A DNA stretch of 64,000 nucleotides from Achromobacter sp. ASV32 (GTDB lineage Bacteria > Pseudomonadota > Gammaproteobacteria > Burkholderiales > Burkholderiaceae_B), in NCBI RefSeq assembly GCF_016428805.1, contig NZ_JAELTJ010000010.1:1-64000 (forward strand). The letters run 5' to 3'. This document shows positions 9,297 to 18,300 of this stretch, one piece after another (positions within the stretch are counted from its first letter, which is position 1; every line of letters starts with the position of its first letter). A program made the position numbers and the translations under genes. Below the pieces are notes generated by a model. The model did not search any database. It saw only the letters and a list, made by a program, of their open reading frames with translations, and was not told the origin of the DNA.

Positions 9297-10373
9297 ATGA
9301 CATATAAGTTCCGAATCGGCCTGCGGCCGCAGTGGACCTTGGGCGGAGACGACGCGGCGCCCGTGCCCTTGCAGGACATGCTGGCGCTACTGGCCGCTAT
9401 CGATGCCACCGGCAATATCGCCGGCGCTTGCCGCGCCTGTGGCTTGTCGTACCGGCACGCCTGGGGCGTGCTGCGCCGTTTCGAAGGCATCTTCGGCACC
9501 CAGCTGCTGATCACCAACCGGCGCCAGGGCACGCAGCTGTCGCCATTCGCGCAGCGCCTGCTATGGGCCAACCGCCGCATCGAGGCGCGCCTGATGCCCA
9601 CGCTGGACAGCATGGCCTCGGAATTGCAGGAAGAACTGGCGCGCCTCTTGCCCGAACACGGCCCGCACCTGCGGCTGCATGCCAGCCATGGCTTCGCGGT
9701 CGAATCGCTGATGGAACACATGGGCGCGCGCAAACCCGGGCTGGAACTGCGCTACCGCACCGCGATCGAGGCGCTGGCCTCGCTGGAACGCCACGAATGC
9801 GACCTGGCGGGCTTCCAGGTGCCGCTGGGCGATTTCGAGGCGCCCATCATGGAACGCTACGCGCAGTGGCTGCACGCCGACGAATACCTGCTGATCCACC
9901 TGGCGGTGCGCAATACGGGGCTGTTCGTCATCGCCGGCAATCCCAAGCGCATCCGCGGCATGAGCGATCTGGCGCGCCAGGACGTGCGCTTCGTCAACCG
10001 CCAGATCGGCTCCAGCACCCGTTACCTGGTGAGCCTGATGCTGCAGCGCGCCGGCGTGTCGATCAGCGAGGTGCAGGGCTACGAAACCAACGAATTCACC
10101 CACATGGCCATCGCCGCGCACATCGCCAGCGGCATGGCCGACACCGGCGTCGGCGTGGAAACCGCCGCCTGCCGCTTTGGCCTGGATTTCATTCCGCTGG
10201 TGCGCGAACGCTATTTTTTCGCCATCCGCAAATCCTCGCTGGACACCCCCGCCATGCAGGACCTGCTGTCTCTCATGCGCAGCCCCGATTACGTTGGCTA
10301 TGTCGGTCAATTGGTCGGCTACGACGCCAGCCACACCGGCCGCCTGCAAACCCTGGACGAGGCCTTCGCCTGA
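9297..10373 (+). CDS. ModE-like HTH regulator with periplasmic-binding-protein domain, likely fds regulator
   Basis: The 358-residue protein has a winged HTH of the ModE N-terminal type at about residues 25-95 ([20 protein letters not shown], then [11 protein letters not shown]). It is followed by a type-2 periplasmic-binding-protein-like sensor domain of the COG1910 kind (about 115-340). It has no signal peptide, so the sensor is cytoplasmic. Proteins of this layout are found beside molybdoenzyme genes and probably sense molybdate, tungstate or the enzyme's substrate. It is divergent from fdsG across 158 bases containing a 20-bp palindrome, so it probably controls the fds operon (the FdsR role). 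The ligand is inferred, not shown. The ATG at 9297 has only a weak ribosome binding site. Confidence 0.82.
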   Translation: MTYKFRIGLRPQWTLGGDDAAPVPLQDMLALLAAIDATGNIAGACRACGLSYRHAWGVLRRFEGIFGTQLLITNRRQGTQLSPFAQRLLWANRRIEARLMPTLDSMASELQEELARLLPEHGPHLRLHASHGFAVESLMEHMGARKPGLELRYRTAIEALASLERHECDLAGFQVPLGDFEAPIMERYAQWLHADEYLLIHLAVRNTGLFVIAGNPKRIRGMSDLARQDVRFVNRQIGSSTRYLVSLMLQRAGVSISEVQGYETNEFTHMAIAAHIASGMADTGVGVETAACRFGLDFIPLVRERYFFAIRKSSLDTPAMQDLLSLMRSPDYVGYVGQLVGYDASHTGRLQTLDEAFA

Positions 10374-10396
10374 GGGCGCCGGGCTATGATGACGCC

Positions 10397-11491
10397 ATGC
10401 GCAAAGTGATTCTTCTGGCTGATCGCCGCGATGACCGTCCGGCGCCCCTCGCGCCTCCGGCGCCGGGCCAGCCTGCGCTCGACCTGCGTGCGCGGCCCTT
10501 GCGCGACCTGCGGATCTCGGTCACCGACCGCTGCAATTTCCGCTGCACCTACTGCATGCCGCGCGAGGTCTTCGACGCCGATTACACCTTCATGCCGCAT
10601 TCCGACCTGCTGTCGTTCGAGGAAATCGCGCGGCTGGCAGGCGTGTTCACCCGGTTGGGCGTCGAAAAGATCCGCCTCACCGGCGGCGAGCCCCTGCTGC
10701 GCAAGCACCTGGAAAACCTGGTGGGCCTGCTGGCCGACGTGCGCACGCCGGCCGGCCGGCCGCTCGAACTGACGCTCACCACCAACGGCAGCGTGCTCGA
10801 ACGCAAGGCCGCCGACCTGAAGGCGGCCGGCCTGACCCGTGTCACCGTCAGCCTGGACGCGCTGGACGCCGCCATGTTCCAGGGCATGAGCGACAGCGGC
10901 TTCACCCCCGACGACGTGCTGCGCGGCATCGATGCCGCCGCCGCGGCGGGGCTGGCGCCCGTGAAAGTGAACATGGTGGTGCGGCGTGGCCTGAACGACG
11001 CGCAGATCCTGCCCATGGCCGAGCGCTTCCGACACAGCGGCCACATCCTGCGTTTCATTGAATACATGGACGTGGGCAACAGCAACGGCTGGAACCTTAC
11101 CGAGGTCGTGCCCAGCCAGGAAGTGCTGGCACGCATTGCCGCGGTCCATCCGTTGGAACCCGTTGCCGCCGACGACATGGGCCGCGTCGCCGAACGCTGG
11201 CGCTACCTGGATGGCGGCGGTGAAATCGGCGTCATCTCCAGCGTTACCCACGCGTTCTGTGGCGGCTGTACGCGCGCGCGCCTGTCGCCGGAAGGCAAGC
11301 TGTTCCTGTGCCTGTTCGCGCACCAGGGCCACGACCTGCGCGCCCCGCTGCGCGACGGCGCCAGCGACGACGAGCTGGCCGCCATCCTCACGGGGATCTG
11401 GGCCGCGCGCGGCGACAACTATTCCGAACAGCGCGGCCGCCAGCAGGCCGACCCGGCCCGCAAAGTCGAAATGAGCTACATCGGTGGCTGA
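10397..11491 (+). CDS. moaA: GTP 3',8-cyclase MoaA
   Basis: This is a radical SAM enzyme of 364 residues that starts molybdopterin synthesis by converting GTP to (8S)-3',8-cyclo-7,8-dihydroguanosine triphosphate. The N-terminal cluster motif is Cys46, Cys50, Cys53 (CNFRCTYC). The C-terminal cluster motif has [18 protein letters not shown]. The C-terminus contains conserved glycines (SYIGG). An ATG at 10397 is chosen because the frame upstream is the shadow of the regulator gene and the first ~30 residues precede the conserved [12 protein letters not shown]. It is 23 bases after the regulator gene and overlaps mobA. Confidence 0.97.
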   Translation: MRKVILLADRRDDRPAPLAPPAPGQPALDLRARPLRDLRISVTDRCNFRCTYCMPREVFDADYTFMPHSDLLSFEEIARLAGVFTRLGVEKIRLTGGEPLLRKHLENLVGLLADVRTPAGRPLELTLTTNGSVLERKAADLKAAGLTRVTVSLDALDAAMFQGMSDSGFTPDDVLRGIDAAAAAGLAPVKVNMVVRRGLNDAQILPMAERFRHSGHILRFIEYMDVGNSNGWNLTEVVPSQEVLARIAAVHPLEPVAADDMGRVAERWRYLDGGGEIGVISSVTHAFCGGCTRARLSPEGKLFLCLFAHQGHDLRAPLRDGASDDELAAILTGIWAARGDNYSEQRGRQQADPARKVEMSYIGG

Positions 11492-12107
11492 CCCCGCGCC
11501 CGTCCTCGACCCGCAACGCGTCGCCGGCCTGATCCTGGCGGGCGGGCAGGGCGCGCGCATGGATGGCCGCGACAAGGGCCTGGCGCCCTTGCATGGCGAA
11601 CCGCTGGTGGCGCACGTGGCGCGCCGGCTGGCGCCGCAAGTGGGCACGCTGATTATCAGCGCCAACCGCAATATCCAGACGTACGCGCGCTATGGCCAGG
11701 TGGTGGCCGACGATACCGATGCGCTGGGCGCATGGCAGGGGCCGCTGGCCGGCCTGGCGGCCGGCTTGGCCGCCGCCTCGGCGTTCGATTGGCTGGTGGC
11801 GACGCCTTGCGATACGCCCTTTCTGCCGAAAGATCTGGCCACGCGCTTGATTGCCGCGGCGCAAGCCGCGCATGTGCCGCTGGCCTATGCCGTGGCCGGC
11901 GGCCAGCGCCATCCGGCCTGCATGGCCGCGCGCACGTCGCTATTGCCGGCGTTGCGCGCGTACCTGGCCAGCGGGCAGCGCAAAGTCGGCCTGTGGCAGT
12001 CGCAGGCGGGCGGCGTGGCCGCCGCCTTCGATGATGCCGATGGCGCGTTCATGAACCTGAACACGCCCGGCGACCTGGCCGCGGCCGAGGGCTACGACAG
12101 CCAGTGA
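11484..12107 (+). CDS. mobA: Molybdenum cofactor guanylyltransferase MobA
   Basis: The 207-residue protein has the nucleotidyltransferase signature [20 protein letters not shown] at residues 13-32. It adds GMP to Mo-molybdopterin to form the MGD cofactor needed by FdsA. A GTG start at 11484 overlaps the moaA stop by 8 bases, indicating translational coupling. The 3' end overlaps the convergent moeA gene by 16 bases. Confidence 0.95.
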   Translation: MADPAPVLDPQRVAGLILAGGQGARMDGRDKGLAPLHGEPLVAHVARRLAPQVGTLIISANRNIQTYARYGQVVADDTDALGAWQGPLAGLAAGLAAASAFDWLVATPCDTPFLPKDLATRLIAAAQAAHVPLAYAVAGGQRHPACMAARTSLLPALRAYLASGQRKVGLWQSQAGGVAAAFDDADGAFMNLNTPGDLAAAEGYDSQ

Positions 12108-13297
12108 CGCAGGTCGTAGTAGGGCACCCTGTCGCGATCCTGCACCGGCACGTCGGCCGGCAGGCGCGCCAGGCCGGTGGCCCACGGCAGTGAACTGATC
12201 ACGCCAGACCCCTGATGGCCGTAAGGCACCAGTTCGGCGTTGCCGTCGTCAGCCGCGCGGCGCTGCACCCGCAGAAATTCCTCGCGGCTGTCCTGGCGCG
12301 GATGCTCGGTGCGCAGCGGCAGCCGGCTGACCGGCGGGAACAGTTCGTCGCGGCCCTGCATGCGCCGCACCAGCGGCGACACCAGCAGCGTGAACACGGC
12401 GTAGGCCGACACCGGATTGCCCGGCAGGCTGACCACCGGCTTGCCGTCGATCTGCGCCAGCGCCACCGGCTTGCCCGGCTTCATGCGCACCTTCCACAGC
12501 GACAATTCGCCGCCCAGCGTGGCCAACGCAGGCTTGACCAGATCGCGTTCGCCCACCGACACGCCGCCCACGCTCAGCACCAGGTCGCACTCGGCCAGCA
12601 GGGCCTTGAAGGCGGCCAGCAGGTCGGCTTCGGTATCGCGCGCGTGCAGCACGCGGGCCGGCTCGGCGCCCATGCCGCGCACCAGCGCGGCCAGCATGGG
12701 GCCGTTGGAGTTGTAGATCTGCGCCGGTTCGCGCGCGCCGCCCGGCGCCACCAGCTCGTCGCCGGTGGTGAGGATGCCGACCTTCAGGCGGCCGAACACG
12801 GGCACGCTGGCCAGGCCTTGCGAGGCCAGCAGAGCGATGTGGGCGGCTTGCAGCTGGGTGCCCGCGGCCAGCAGCGGGGCGCCGGCCAACGTGTCCTCGC
12901 CGCGCAGGCGGATGTGCTGGCCGGGCCGCGGTTCACGCATGATCTCGACGTGGTCGTCGGCTTCGTGGGTGTCTTCCTGCATCACCACCGTGTCCGCGCC
13001 CTCGGGTACCAGGCTGCCGGTGAACAGGCGGATGGCGTGGCCGGGCTTGAGCGGCTCGGGCGTGTCGCCCGCGTAGCAGCGCTGCTGGATGGGCAGGCGC
13101 GCGCCGGCTTGCCAATCGGCCACGCGCAGGGCGTAGCCGTCCATGGCGCTGTTGTCGGCCGGCGGAATGTCCACCGTGGCGTCAAGGTCGGCCGCCAGCA
13201 CGCGCCCGGGGGCGTCGGCCAGGCTGGCGTGCTCGCGGCGCGCGAGCGGGGCGGCCGCATTGGCCAGCAGGGTCTGGGCTTGGTCGAAATCCAGCAT
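12092..13297 (-). CDS. moeA: Molybdopterin molybdenumtransferase MoeA
   Basis: The 401-residue enzyme inserts molybdate into adenylated molybdopterin. It has the MoeA motifs DNSAMDGYA near residue 50, the MoCF-binding SVGGVSVGERD segment and LPGNPVSA further on. The ATG at 13297 gives the family N-terminus; an open upstream extension reads through the moaB region and is spurious. It follows moaB by 4 bases as the last gene of the moaC-moaD-moaE-moaB-moeA operon. Its tail overlaps mobA on the opposite strand. Confidence 0.96.
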   Translation of the reverse strand: MLDFDQAQTLLANAAAPLARREHASLADAPGRVLAADLDATVDIPPADNSAMDGYALRVADWQAGARLPIQQRCYAGDTPEPLKPGHAIRLFTGSLVPEGADTVVMQEDTHEADDHVEIMREPRPGQHIRLRGEDTLAGAPLLAAGTQLQAAHIALLASQGLASVPVFGRLKVGILTTGDELVAPGGAREPAQIYNSNGPMLAALVRGMGAEPARVLHARDTEADLLAAFKALLAECDLVLSVGGVSVGERDLVKPALATLGGELSLWKVRMKPGKPVALAQIDGKPVVSLPGNPVSAYAVFTLLVSPLVRRMQGRDELFPPVSRLPLRTEHPRQDSREEFLRVQRRAADDGNAELVPYGHQGSGVISSLPWATGLARLPADVPVQDRDRVPYYDLRHWLS

Positions 13298-13301
13298 GGG
13301 T

Positions 13302-13823
13302 TCAGTGGTCTTGTTCGCGGTGTTGGAAATGCGTGGCGAAATTGCAGGGGCGATGGCTGTTGTCCAGCTGTTCGCGGATGATCCTGGTCCAGGCGGTTTC
13401 GCAGGCGTTGTTCGAACCCGGCAGGCAGAACAGCAGGGTCTCGTTGGCCGTGCCCGCGAAGGCGCGCGACTGGATGGTCGAGCTGCCGATCTCGGCATAG
13501 GACAACTGGCGGAACAGTTCGCCAAAGCCCGCAATCTCGCGGTCCAGCAGCGGCAGGATCGCCTGCGGCACATGGTCGCGGTGCGAAAAGCCCGTGCCGC
13601 CGGTGGTCAGGATGACCTGCACTTCGGGGTCGGCGATCCAGTCGCTGATGATGCGGCGGATCTGATAGAGGTTGTCTTTCACGATGTCGCGCCGCACGCA
13701 TTGGTGGCCGGCCTGCGCCAGGCTGTGCGCCAGCAGATTGCCGGAGGTGTCGTCGCCGGCGCTGCGGGTGTCGCTGATGGTCAGCACGGCGCAGGCCAGC
13801 GAGACGGGGGAAGCGTCGTTCAT
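13302..13823 (-). CDS. moaB: Molybdenum cofactor biosynthesis protein B
   Basis: This 173-residue MogA/MoaB-fold protein has the MoCF-binding signature TTGGTGFSHRDHV in its middle. It is thought to adenylate molybdopterin before MoeA acts, taking the role of MogA where that is absent. Its ATG overlaps the moaE stop (ATGA, 13820-13823), and moeA follows after 4 bases. Confidence 0.95.
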   Translation of the reverse strand: MNDASPVSLACAVLTISDTRSAGDDTSGNLLAHSLAQAGHQCVRRDIVKDNLYQIRRIISDWIADPEVQVILTTGGTGFSHRDHVPQAILPLLDREIAGFGELFRQLSYAEIGSSTIQSRAFAGTANETLLFCLPGSNNACETAWTRIIREQLDNSHRPCNFATHFQHREQDH

Positions 13824-14302
13824 GCGGTCTCCTTGGGGGGCGGGGTGTCGGCGTCCCAGGACTGCGTGCGGTCCTGGTCGGATTGGCGTTGTTCCACCCA
13901 GAAGCTGCGGCCGCCTGCCAGCGTTTCGCGCTTCCAGAAGGGCGCGCGGGTCTTGAGCGCGTCGATGATGAATTCACAGCCGCGGAAGGCATCGCCGCGG
14001 TGGGCGCTGGCGGCCGCCACGAACACGATCTGCGCATTGCGCGACAGCGCGCCCACGCGGTGCACGATGACGGTGCCGTCCAGCTGCCAGCGCGCGCGCG
14101 CCGTGGCCGCGATGTCGGCGAGTTCGCGCTCGCACATGCCGGGGTAGTGCTCCAGATACAGCGTGTCGGTGGGCGTGTCCGGCGCATAGTCGCGCACATA
14201 GCCTACGAAGGTGACGATGCCGCCCACGCCCGGCCCGGCGCTGGCGCGCAGCGCCGCCGTGAGCGCGGCGGCGTCGAAGTCGGCTTCCTGTACGAGAATC
14301 AT
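13820..14302 (-). CDS. moaE: Molybdopterin synthase large subunit MoaE
   Basis: The 160-residue catalytic subunit of molybdopterin synthase converts precursor Z (cPMP) to molybdopterin using sulfur from MoaD thiocarboxylate. It shows the family's FVGYVRD, LEHYPGM, HRVGAL and FKxR-like KTRAPFWKRE segments. It follows moaD by 5 bases and overlaps moaB by 4. Confidence 0.96.
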   Translation of the reverse strand: MILVQEADFDAAALTAALRASAGPGVGGIVTFVGYVRDYAPDTPTDTLYLEHYPGMCERELADIAATARARWQLDGTVIVHRVGALSRNAQIVFVAAASAHRGDAFRGCEFIIDALKTRAPFWKRETLAGGRSFWVEQRQSDQDRTQSWDADTPPPKETA

Positions 14303-14307
14303 GGCGC

Positions 14308-14562
14308 TCAGCCTCCGGTGACGGGCTCGAACACCGCCACCTCGTCGCCCGCGCGGATCGGCGCCGACGGTTTGGCGTGGGTCTGGTTGATGGCCAGCTT
14401 CAGGCGCGACGCCGGCGCCAGCTGCGGATAGCGTTCGCCCAGCGCGGCCAACAGCTGCGCGCCGGTGGATTCGCCGTCCAGCGGCCAGGCTTCGGCGCGC
14501 TTGCCGACCAGTTCGGCCACGCGGGCGAAATACAGCAGATTAATCGTTGCGCCACTCACCAC
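14308..14562 (-). CDS. moaD: Molybdopterin synthase sulfur carrier MoaD
   Basis: This 84-residue ubiquitin-like protein ends in the Gly-Gly tail that is adenylated and thiocarboxylated (PVTGG). It starts at GTG 14562 or the adjacent GTG codon at 14559; both are in reach of a GGGAGG ribosome binding site. The start lies inside the end of moaC (23-base overlap), so coupling with moaC is likely. Confidence 0.93.
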   Translation of the reverse strand: MVSGATINLLYFARVAELVGKRAEAWPLDGESTGAQLLAALGERYPQLAPASRLKLAINQTHAKPSAPIRAGDEVAVFEPVTGG

Positions 14563-15028
14563 TTTTACCTCCCGCCTTGTACTTCAGGCGTACTTGTTCG
14601 ATCACGATGCCCTTGTCCGCCGCCTTGCACATATCGTAGATGGTCAGCGCGGCCACGCTGCAGGCCGTCATGGCTTCCATTTCCACGCCGGTCTTGTAGC
14701 TGGTGCGGCAGGTGGCCTCGATGTCGATACGGTGCGCGGCGTCGTCCAGCGAGAATGCCACGCCGACGAACGACAGCGGCAGGCTGTGGCACAGCGGAAT
14801 GAGTTCGGCGCAGCGCTTGGCGGCCAGGATGGCGGCGACCCGCGCGGTGTTCAGCACCTCGCCCTTGCCGCGGCCCGGCTGCGTCAACAGGCCGTAGGCC
14901 ACCGCGTTCATGCGCACGCTGGCGGCGGCAACCGCCACGCGCTCGGTGTCCGTCTTGGCGATCACATCGACCATACGGACCTGGCCGGCTTCATCCAGGT
15001 GGCTCAAGGTGGGGGAGGGCGTGGTCAT
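14540..15028 (-). CDS. moaC: Cyclic pyranopterin monophosphate synthase MoaC
   Basis: The 162-residue enzyme converts the MoaA product to cyclic pyranopterin monophosphate. Family motifs include the DVIAKTDTERVAVA start region, KGEVLNTARVAAILAAKR, PLCHSLPLS and the catalytic GVEMEAMTA segment. It is the first gene of the five-gene moaC-moaD-moaE-moaB-moeA operon. The intergenic region behind it contains a degenerate dispersed repeat. Confidence 0.96.
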   Translation of the reverse strand: MTTPSPTLSHLDEAGQVRMVDVIAKTDTERVAVAAASVRMNAVAYGLLTQPGRGKGEVLNTARVAAILAAKRCAELIPLCHSLPLSFVGVAFSLDDAAHRIDIEATCRTSYKTGVEMEAMTACSVAALTIYDMCKAADKGIVIEQVRLKYKAGGKSGEWRND

Positions 15029-15150
15029 GGGGATCGAGAAATTGTTAATGATTGAAAAGAGCGGCCCCGGCAGGCCGTGACGGGGTCATTGATACGCCTA
15101 TGATAACTACCCTGCACCCGCCCGCCTTGTCCCAAAAATAAATGTTGTGG

Positions 15151-15231
15151 CCCCCACGCCCTGCACGCTGGGCGCGCCTGTTGCCCGCCGAGGGGCTATC
15201 CGGCCTCGGGGCGGCCAGGCAGCCGGGCGGC
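15151..15231. repeat. GC-rich dispersed hairpin element, degenerate copy
   Basis: This ~81-base element aligns along its whole length with the element at 41408-41489: both open with CCCCCACGCC and share the CCGAGGGG and GGGGCGGCC blocks, with about a dozen or more substitutions. It lies in the 358-base gap between moaC and the DUF748 gene. I see no gene in that gap; the rest holds the palindrome at 15284-15302 and the ribosome binding site of the next gene. Confidence 0.65.
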
Positions 15232-15283
15232 TTTGTTGGCGACGGCTCAGGCCAGACATGGGGGCTTACCGGTTCTTCAGCAT

Positions 15284-15302
15284 GCCCCCGCGGGGGCTTT
15301 TT
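15284..15302 (+). terminator. Perfect GC palindrome followed by five T
   Basis: The palindrome GCCCCCGCGGGGGC is followed by TTTTT, so it looks like a terminator, although no gene on the plus strand ends just before it. It may be the tail of the neighbouring dispersed repeat rather than a working terminator. Confidence 0.4.
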
Positions 15303-15386
15303 GCTGCAGGCGGCGGGCGCAAAAAGCACCCCACATTTGCTCGAAGGACGCGATAATGGCCTTCAATTCGTACCAGGAGACGCGTA

Positions 15387-18300
15387 ATGCCCTTGCGGAT
15401 GCCCAAGTTCCGGTTTACCCGCCGCTTAGGCAAGATTCTCTTGGGCGTCGTGGCCGTGGCGCTGATCCTGTGCGGCATTGCAGCATGGCAGGTGCCCAAG
15501 GTCCTGCATAACGTACTGACCCAGGACGCGGCCAAGATGATCGGCCGCGACGTTTCCGTCGGTAAGATCACCTTCAATCCCTTTACCCTGACCGTGCGCG
15601 CGCACGATCTGGCCGTGGCGCAGCCCGGCTCGCAGACGCCGCTGCTGACCGCCGCCGAACTGAACGTCAGCGCCGCCTGGTCCTCGCTGTTCTGGTTTGC
15701 GCCCGTGGTCGACCGCTTGTCCTTGCGCGCGCCTACTGTCTCGATCGTGCGCGAAGACGTCACCCGCTTCAACTTCTCCGACATCCAGCAGCGCGTGGCC
15801 GAGATGACCGCCTCCCAGCCCGAGGAACCGCCCAAGCCCGACGCGGGCCTGCCGCGCTTTTCCCTGAACAACATGGTGATCGAAGGCGGCGTGGTCACGC
15901 TGGACGACAAGGTCACCGGCCGCAAGCAGGTCATTGACGAACTCGCGGTGGGCGTGCCGTTCATCTCTACCTTCGGCTATGCCACCGACATCGACGTGCA
16001 GCCCCGCCTGCACCTGCGCATCAACGGCAGCCCGTTCGACCTGACCGGCGTCGCGCGTCCCTTCGACAAGGTGCCCTCGTCGACCCTGCGCGTGGCGTTC
16101 ACCGGGCTGCAACTCGAAAAGTGGGCCGACGTCTGGCCCATGCCGCTGCCCTTCAAGCTGGAACGCGCGCTGCTCGACTCCAATCTGCAGATCGTGTTCG
16201 AACAACCCAAGGACGCGGCGCCCAAGATCCGCGTGGTCGGCGACCTGGGCCTGCGCCAGTTCGACCTGCGTGATACCGCTGGCGAAAGCCTTGCGGCCTG
16301 GAGCGCCCTGACCGTCAGCCGCCTGGAGCTCGAACCCATCGCGCGCCAGGTCTATGTCGGCGACGTCGGCCTGTGGGCGCCGCAGGTGTACGCGCGGCGC
16401 TACAGCAACCAGCGCTTGAACTGGCAGGACGTGGCCGACAAGCTCAAGGCGCTGGGCGGTCCCGCGCCGGCCACCAAGCCCGCGGCCACCGCCAGCGCCG
16501 CCAAGCCGGGGGTGGCCCCGGCCGGGGCCGCCAAGCCAGCCGCTGCCAGCCCCGGTGCCGCCAAAGTGGATGCCGCCACGGGCGCAGTCGCACCTGCGGG
16601 CGCGGCTGCGCAAGCCGCGCCCGCCAGCGCAGCCGGCGCCGCGCCCGCTTCCCACGACGCTCCGGCGGCCCCCGCTCAGCCGGCCGCCCCGGCCGAATGG
16701 AAGGTCACGCTGGACGCCTTCAACATCCATGAAGGCGAGCTCTACGTCACCGACGCCATCAGCAAGCTCGACTACACGATGACCGGCCTGGCCGCCACCG
16801 TCGAAGGCGTGGCGCTGCCGCAGGTCAAGGATCAGCCCATCAACCTGTGGCTCACGGTGGACAACAGCACCGACGGCGGCTGGATTCGCGCCAAGGGCCC
16901 GCTTGTGCTCCAGCCCCTGTCGCTCGAACTGGCCGTCCGGCTGGGCAACGTCGCCCTGGCTCCGTTCGCCCCCGCCGTGCGCAGCCTGTCGCCCATGCAA
17001 CTGCTGGACGGCCGCCTGGGCCTGACCGCCCAGGTGCATGTCCTGGACAGGAACGGCGCCATCGACGCATCCGCCACCGGCGTGCGCGCCGAACTGGCCC
17101 AATTCAAAGCCCGTGACGAAACCCTGAGCCCGGCGCTGGACGTCGCGCTGCAACAGCTCGCCGTCACCGCCGACCGCCTGGCCCTGGGCCCCGGCCAAAG
17201 CAACTTCACCTTGGCCGCCTCCGGCATCCAGGGCAACGGCAAGCTCGACCTCAAGGGCGTCTTCACCCCGCAGCCGCTCACCCTGAAGACCTCGGTCGAC
17301 CTGGCCGGCCTGAACGTCGCCTCGTTCGCGCCCTACGCCGCGTCCAGCCTGAACGCCACGGTTCGCGCCATCACATTGGGCGCCAAGGGCGACGCCGAAT
17401 TCATCGCCGCCACCGGCAATGCGCCCATGAAGGCCGGCTGGAAGGGGGGGGTGGAGATCACCGACGTCGACCTGCAGGACCGCGTCAACAACGACGACTT
17501 CCTGAACTGGAAGCGCCTGGCCTTCTCGGGCATGAACCTCTCGGTGGCCGGCGACAAGATCGGCGCGGCCCTGGGCGACATCGCGCTCGACGACTTCTAT
17601 GGCCGCATCCTGCTCAATGCCCAGGGCCGGCTGAACGTCATGGACCTGGTGGCCGCGCCCGGCCAGGCTGGCGGCTCCATCACTCAGGACACCCAGACGC
17701 CGGGCCGCAATGCCGCGCCGCCCGCCGCGGCCGCCGCGCGCAGCGCCAAAGGCGGCGGCATGCCCGACATCTCGCTCAACAGCGTCACGCTGTCGCGCGG
17801 CCGCATGACCTTCACCGACCGCTTCGTCAAGCCGAACTACGTGGCCGAGCTGTCCGCCATCGATGGCGCCATCTCCGCCGTCTCGTCCACCAACCCGCAG
17901 CCCGCCAAGGTCAAGGTCACCGGCCGCGTCTACACCACCGCGCCCCTGTCCATCAGCGGCATCGTGCAGCCCTTCGCCAAGTTCCTGACGCTGGACCTGA
18001 AGGCCACCGCCAAGGGCGTGGACCTGCCGCGCTTCAACACCTATTCGGCCAAATACGTCGGCTACCCCATCAAGCGCGGCAAGCTGTCCGTCGACCTGGA
18101 ATACAAGATCAAGGACCGGGCGCTGCTCGCCACCAACCACGTGGTGCTGAACCAGCTCACCTTCGGCGACAAGACCAACAGCCCCGATGCCACCAAGTTG
18201 CCCGTGCTGCTGGCCGTGGCCCTGCTCAAGGACTCGCGCGGCAACATCGACATCAATCTGCCCATCTCCGGTTCTTTGGATGATCCCGAGTTCTCGGTGG

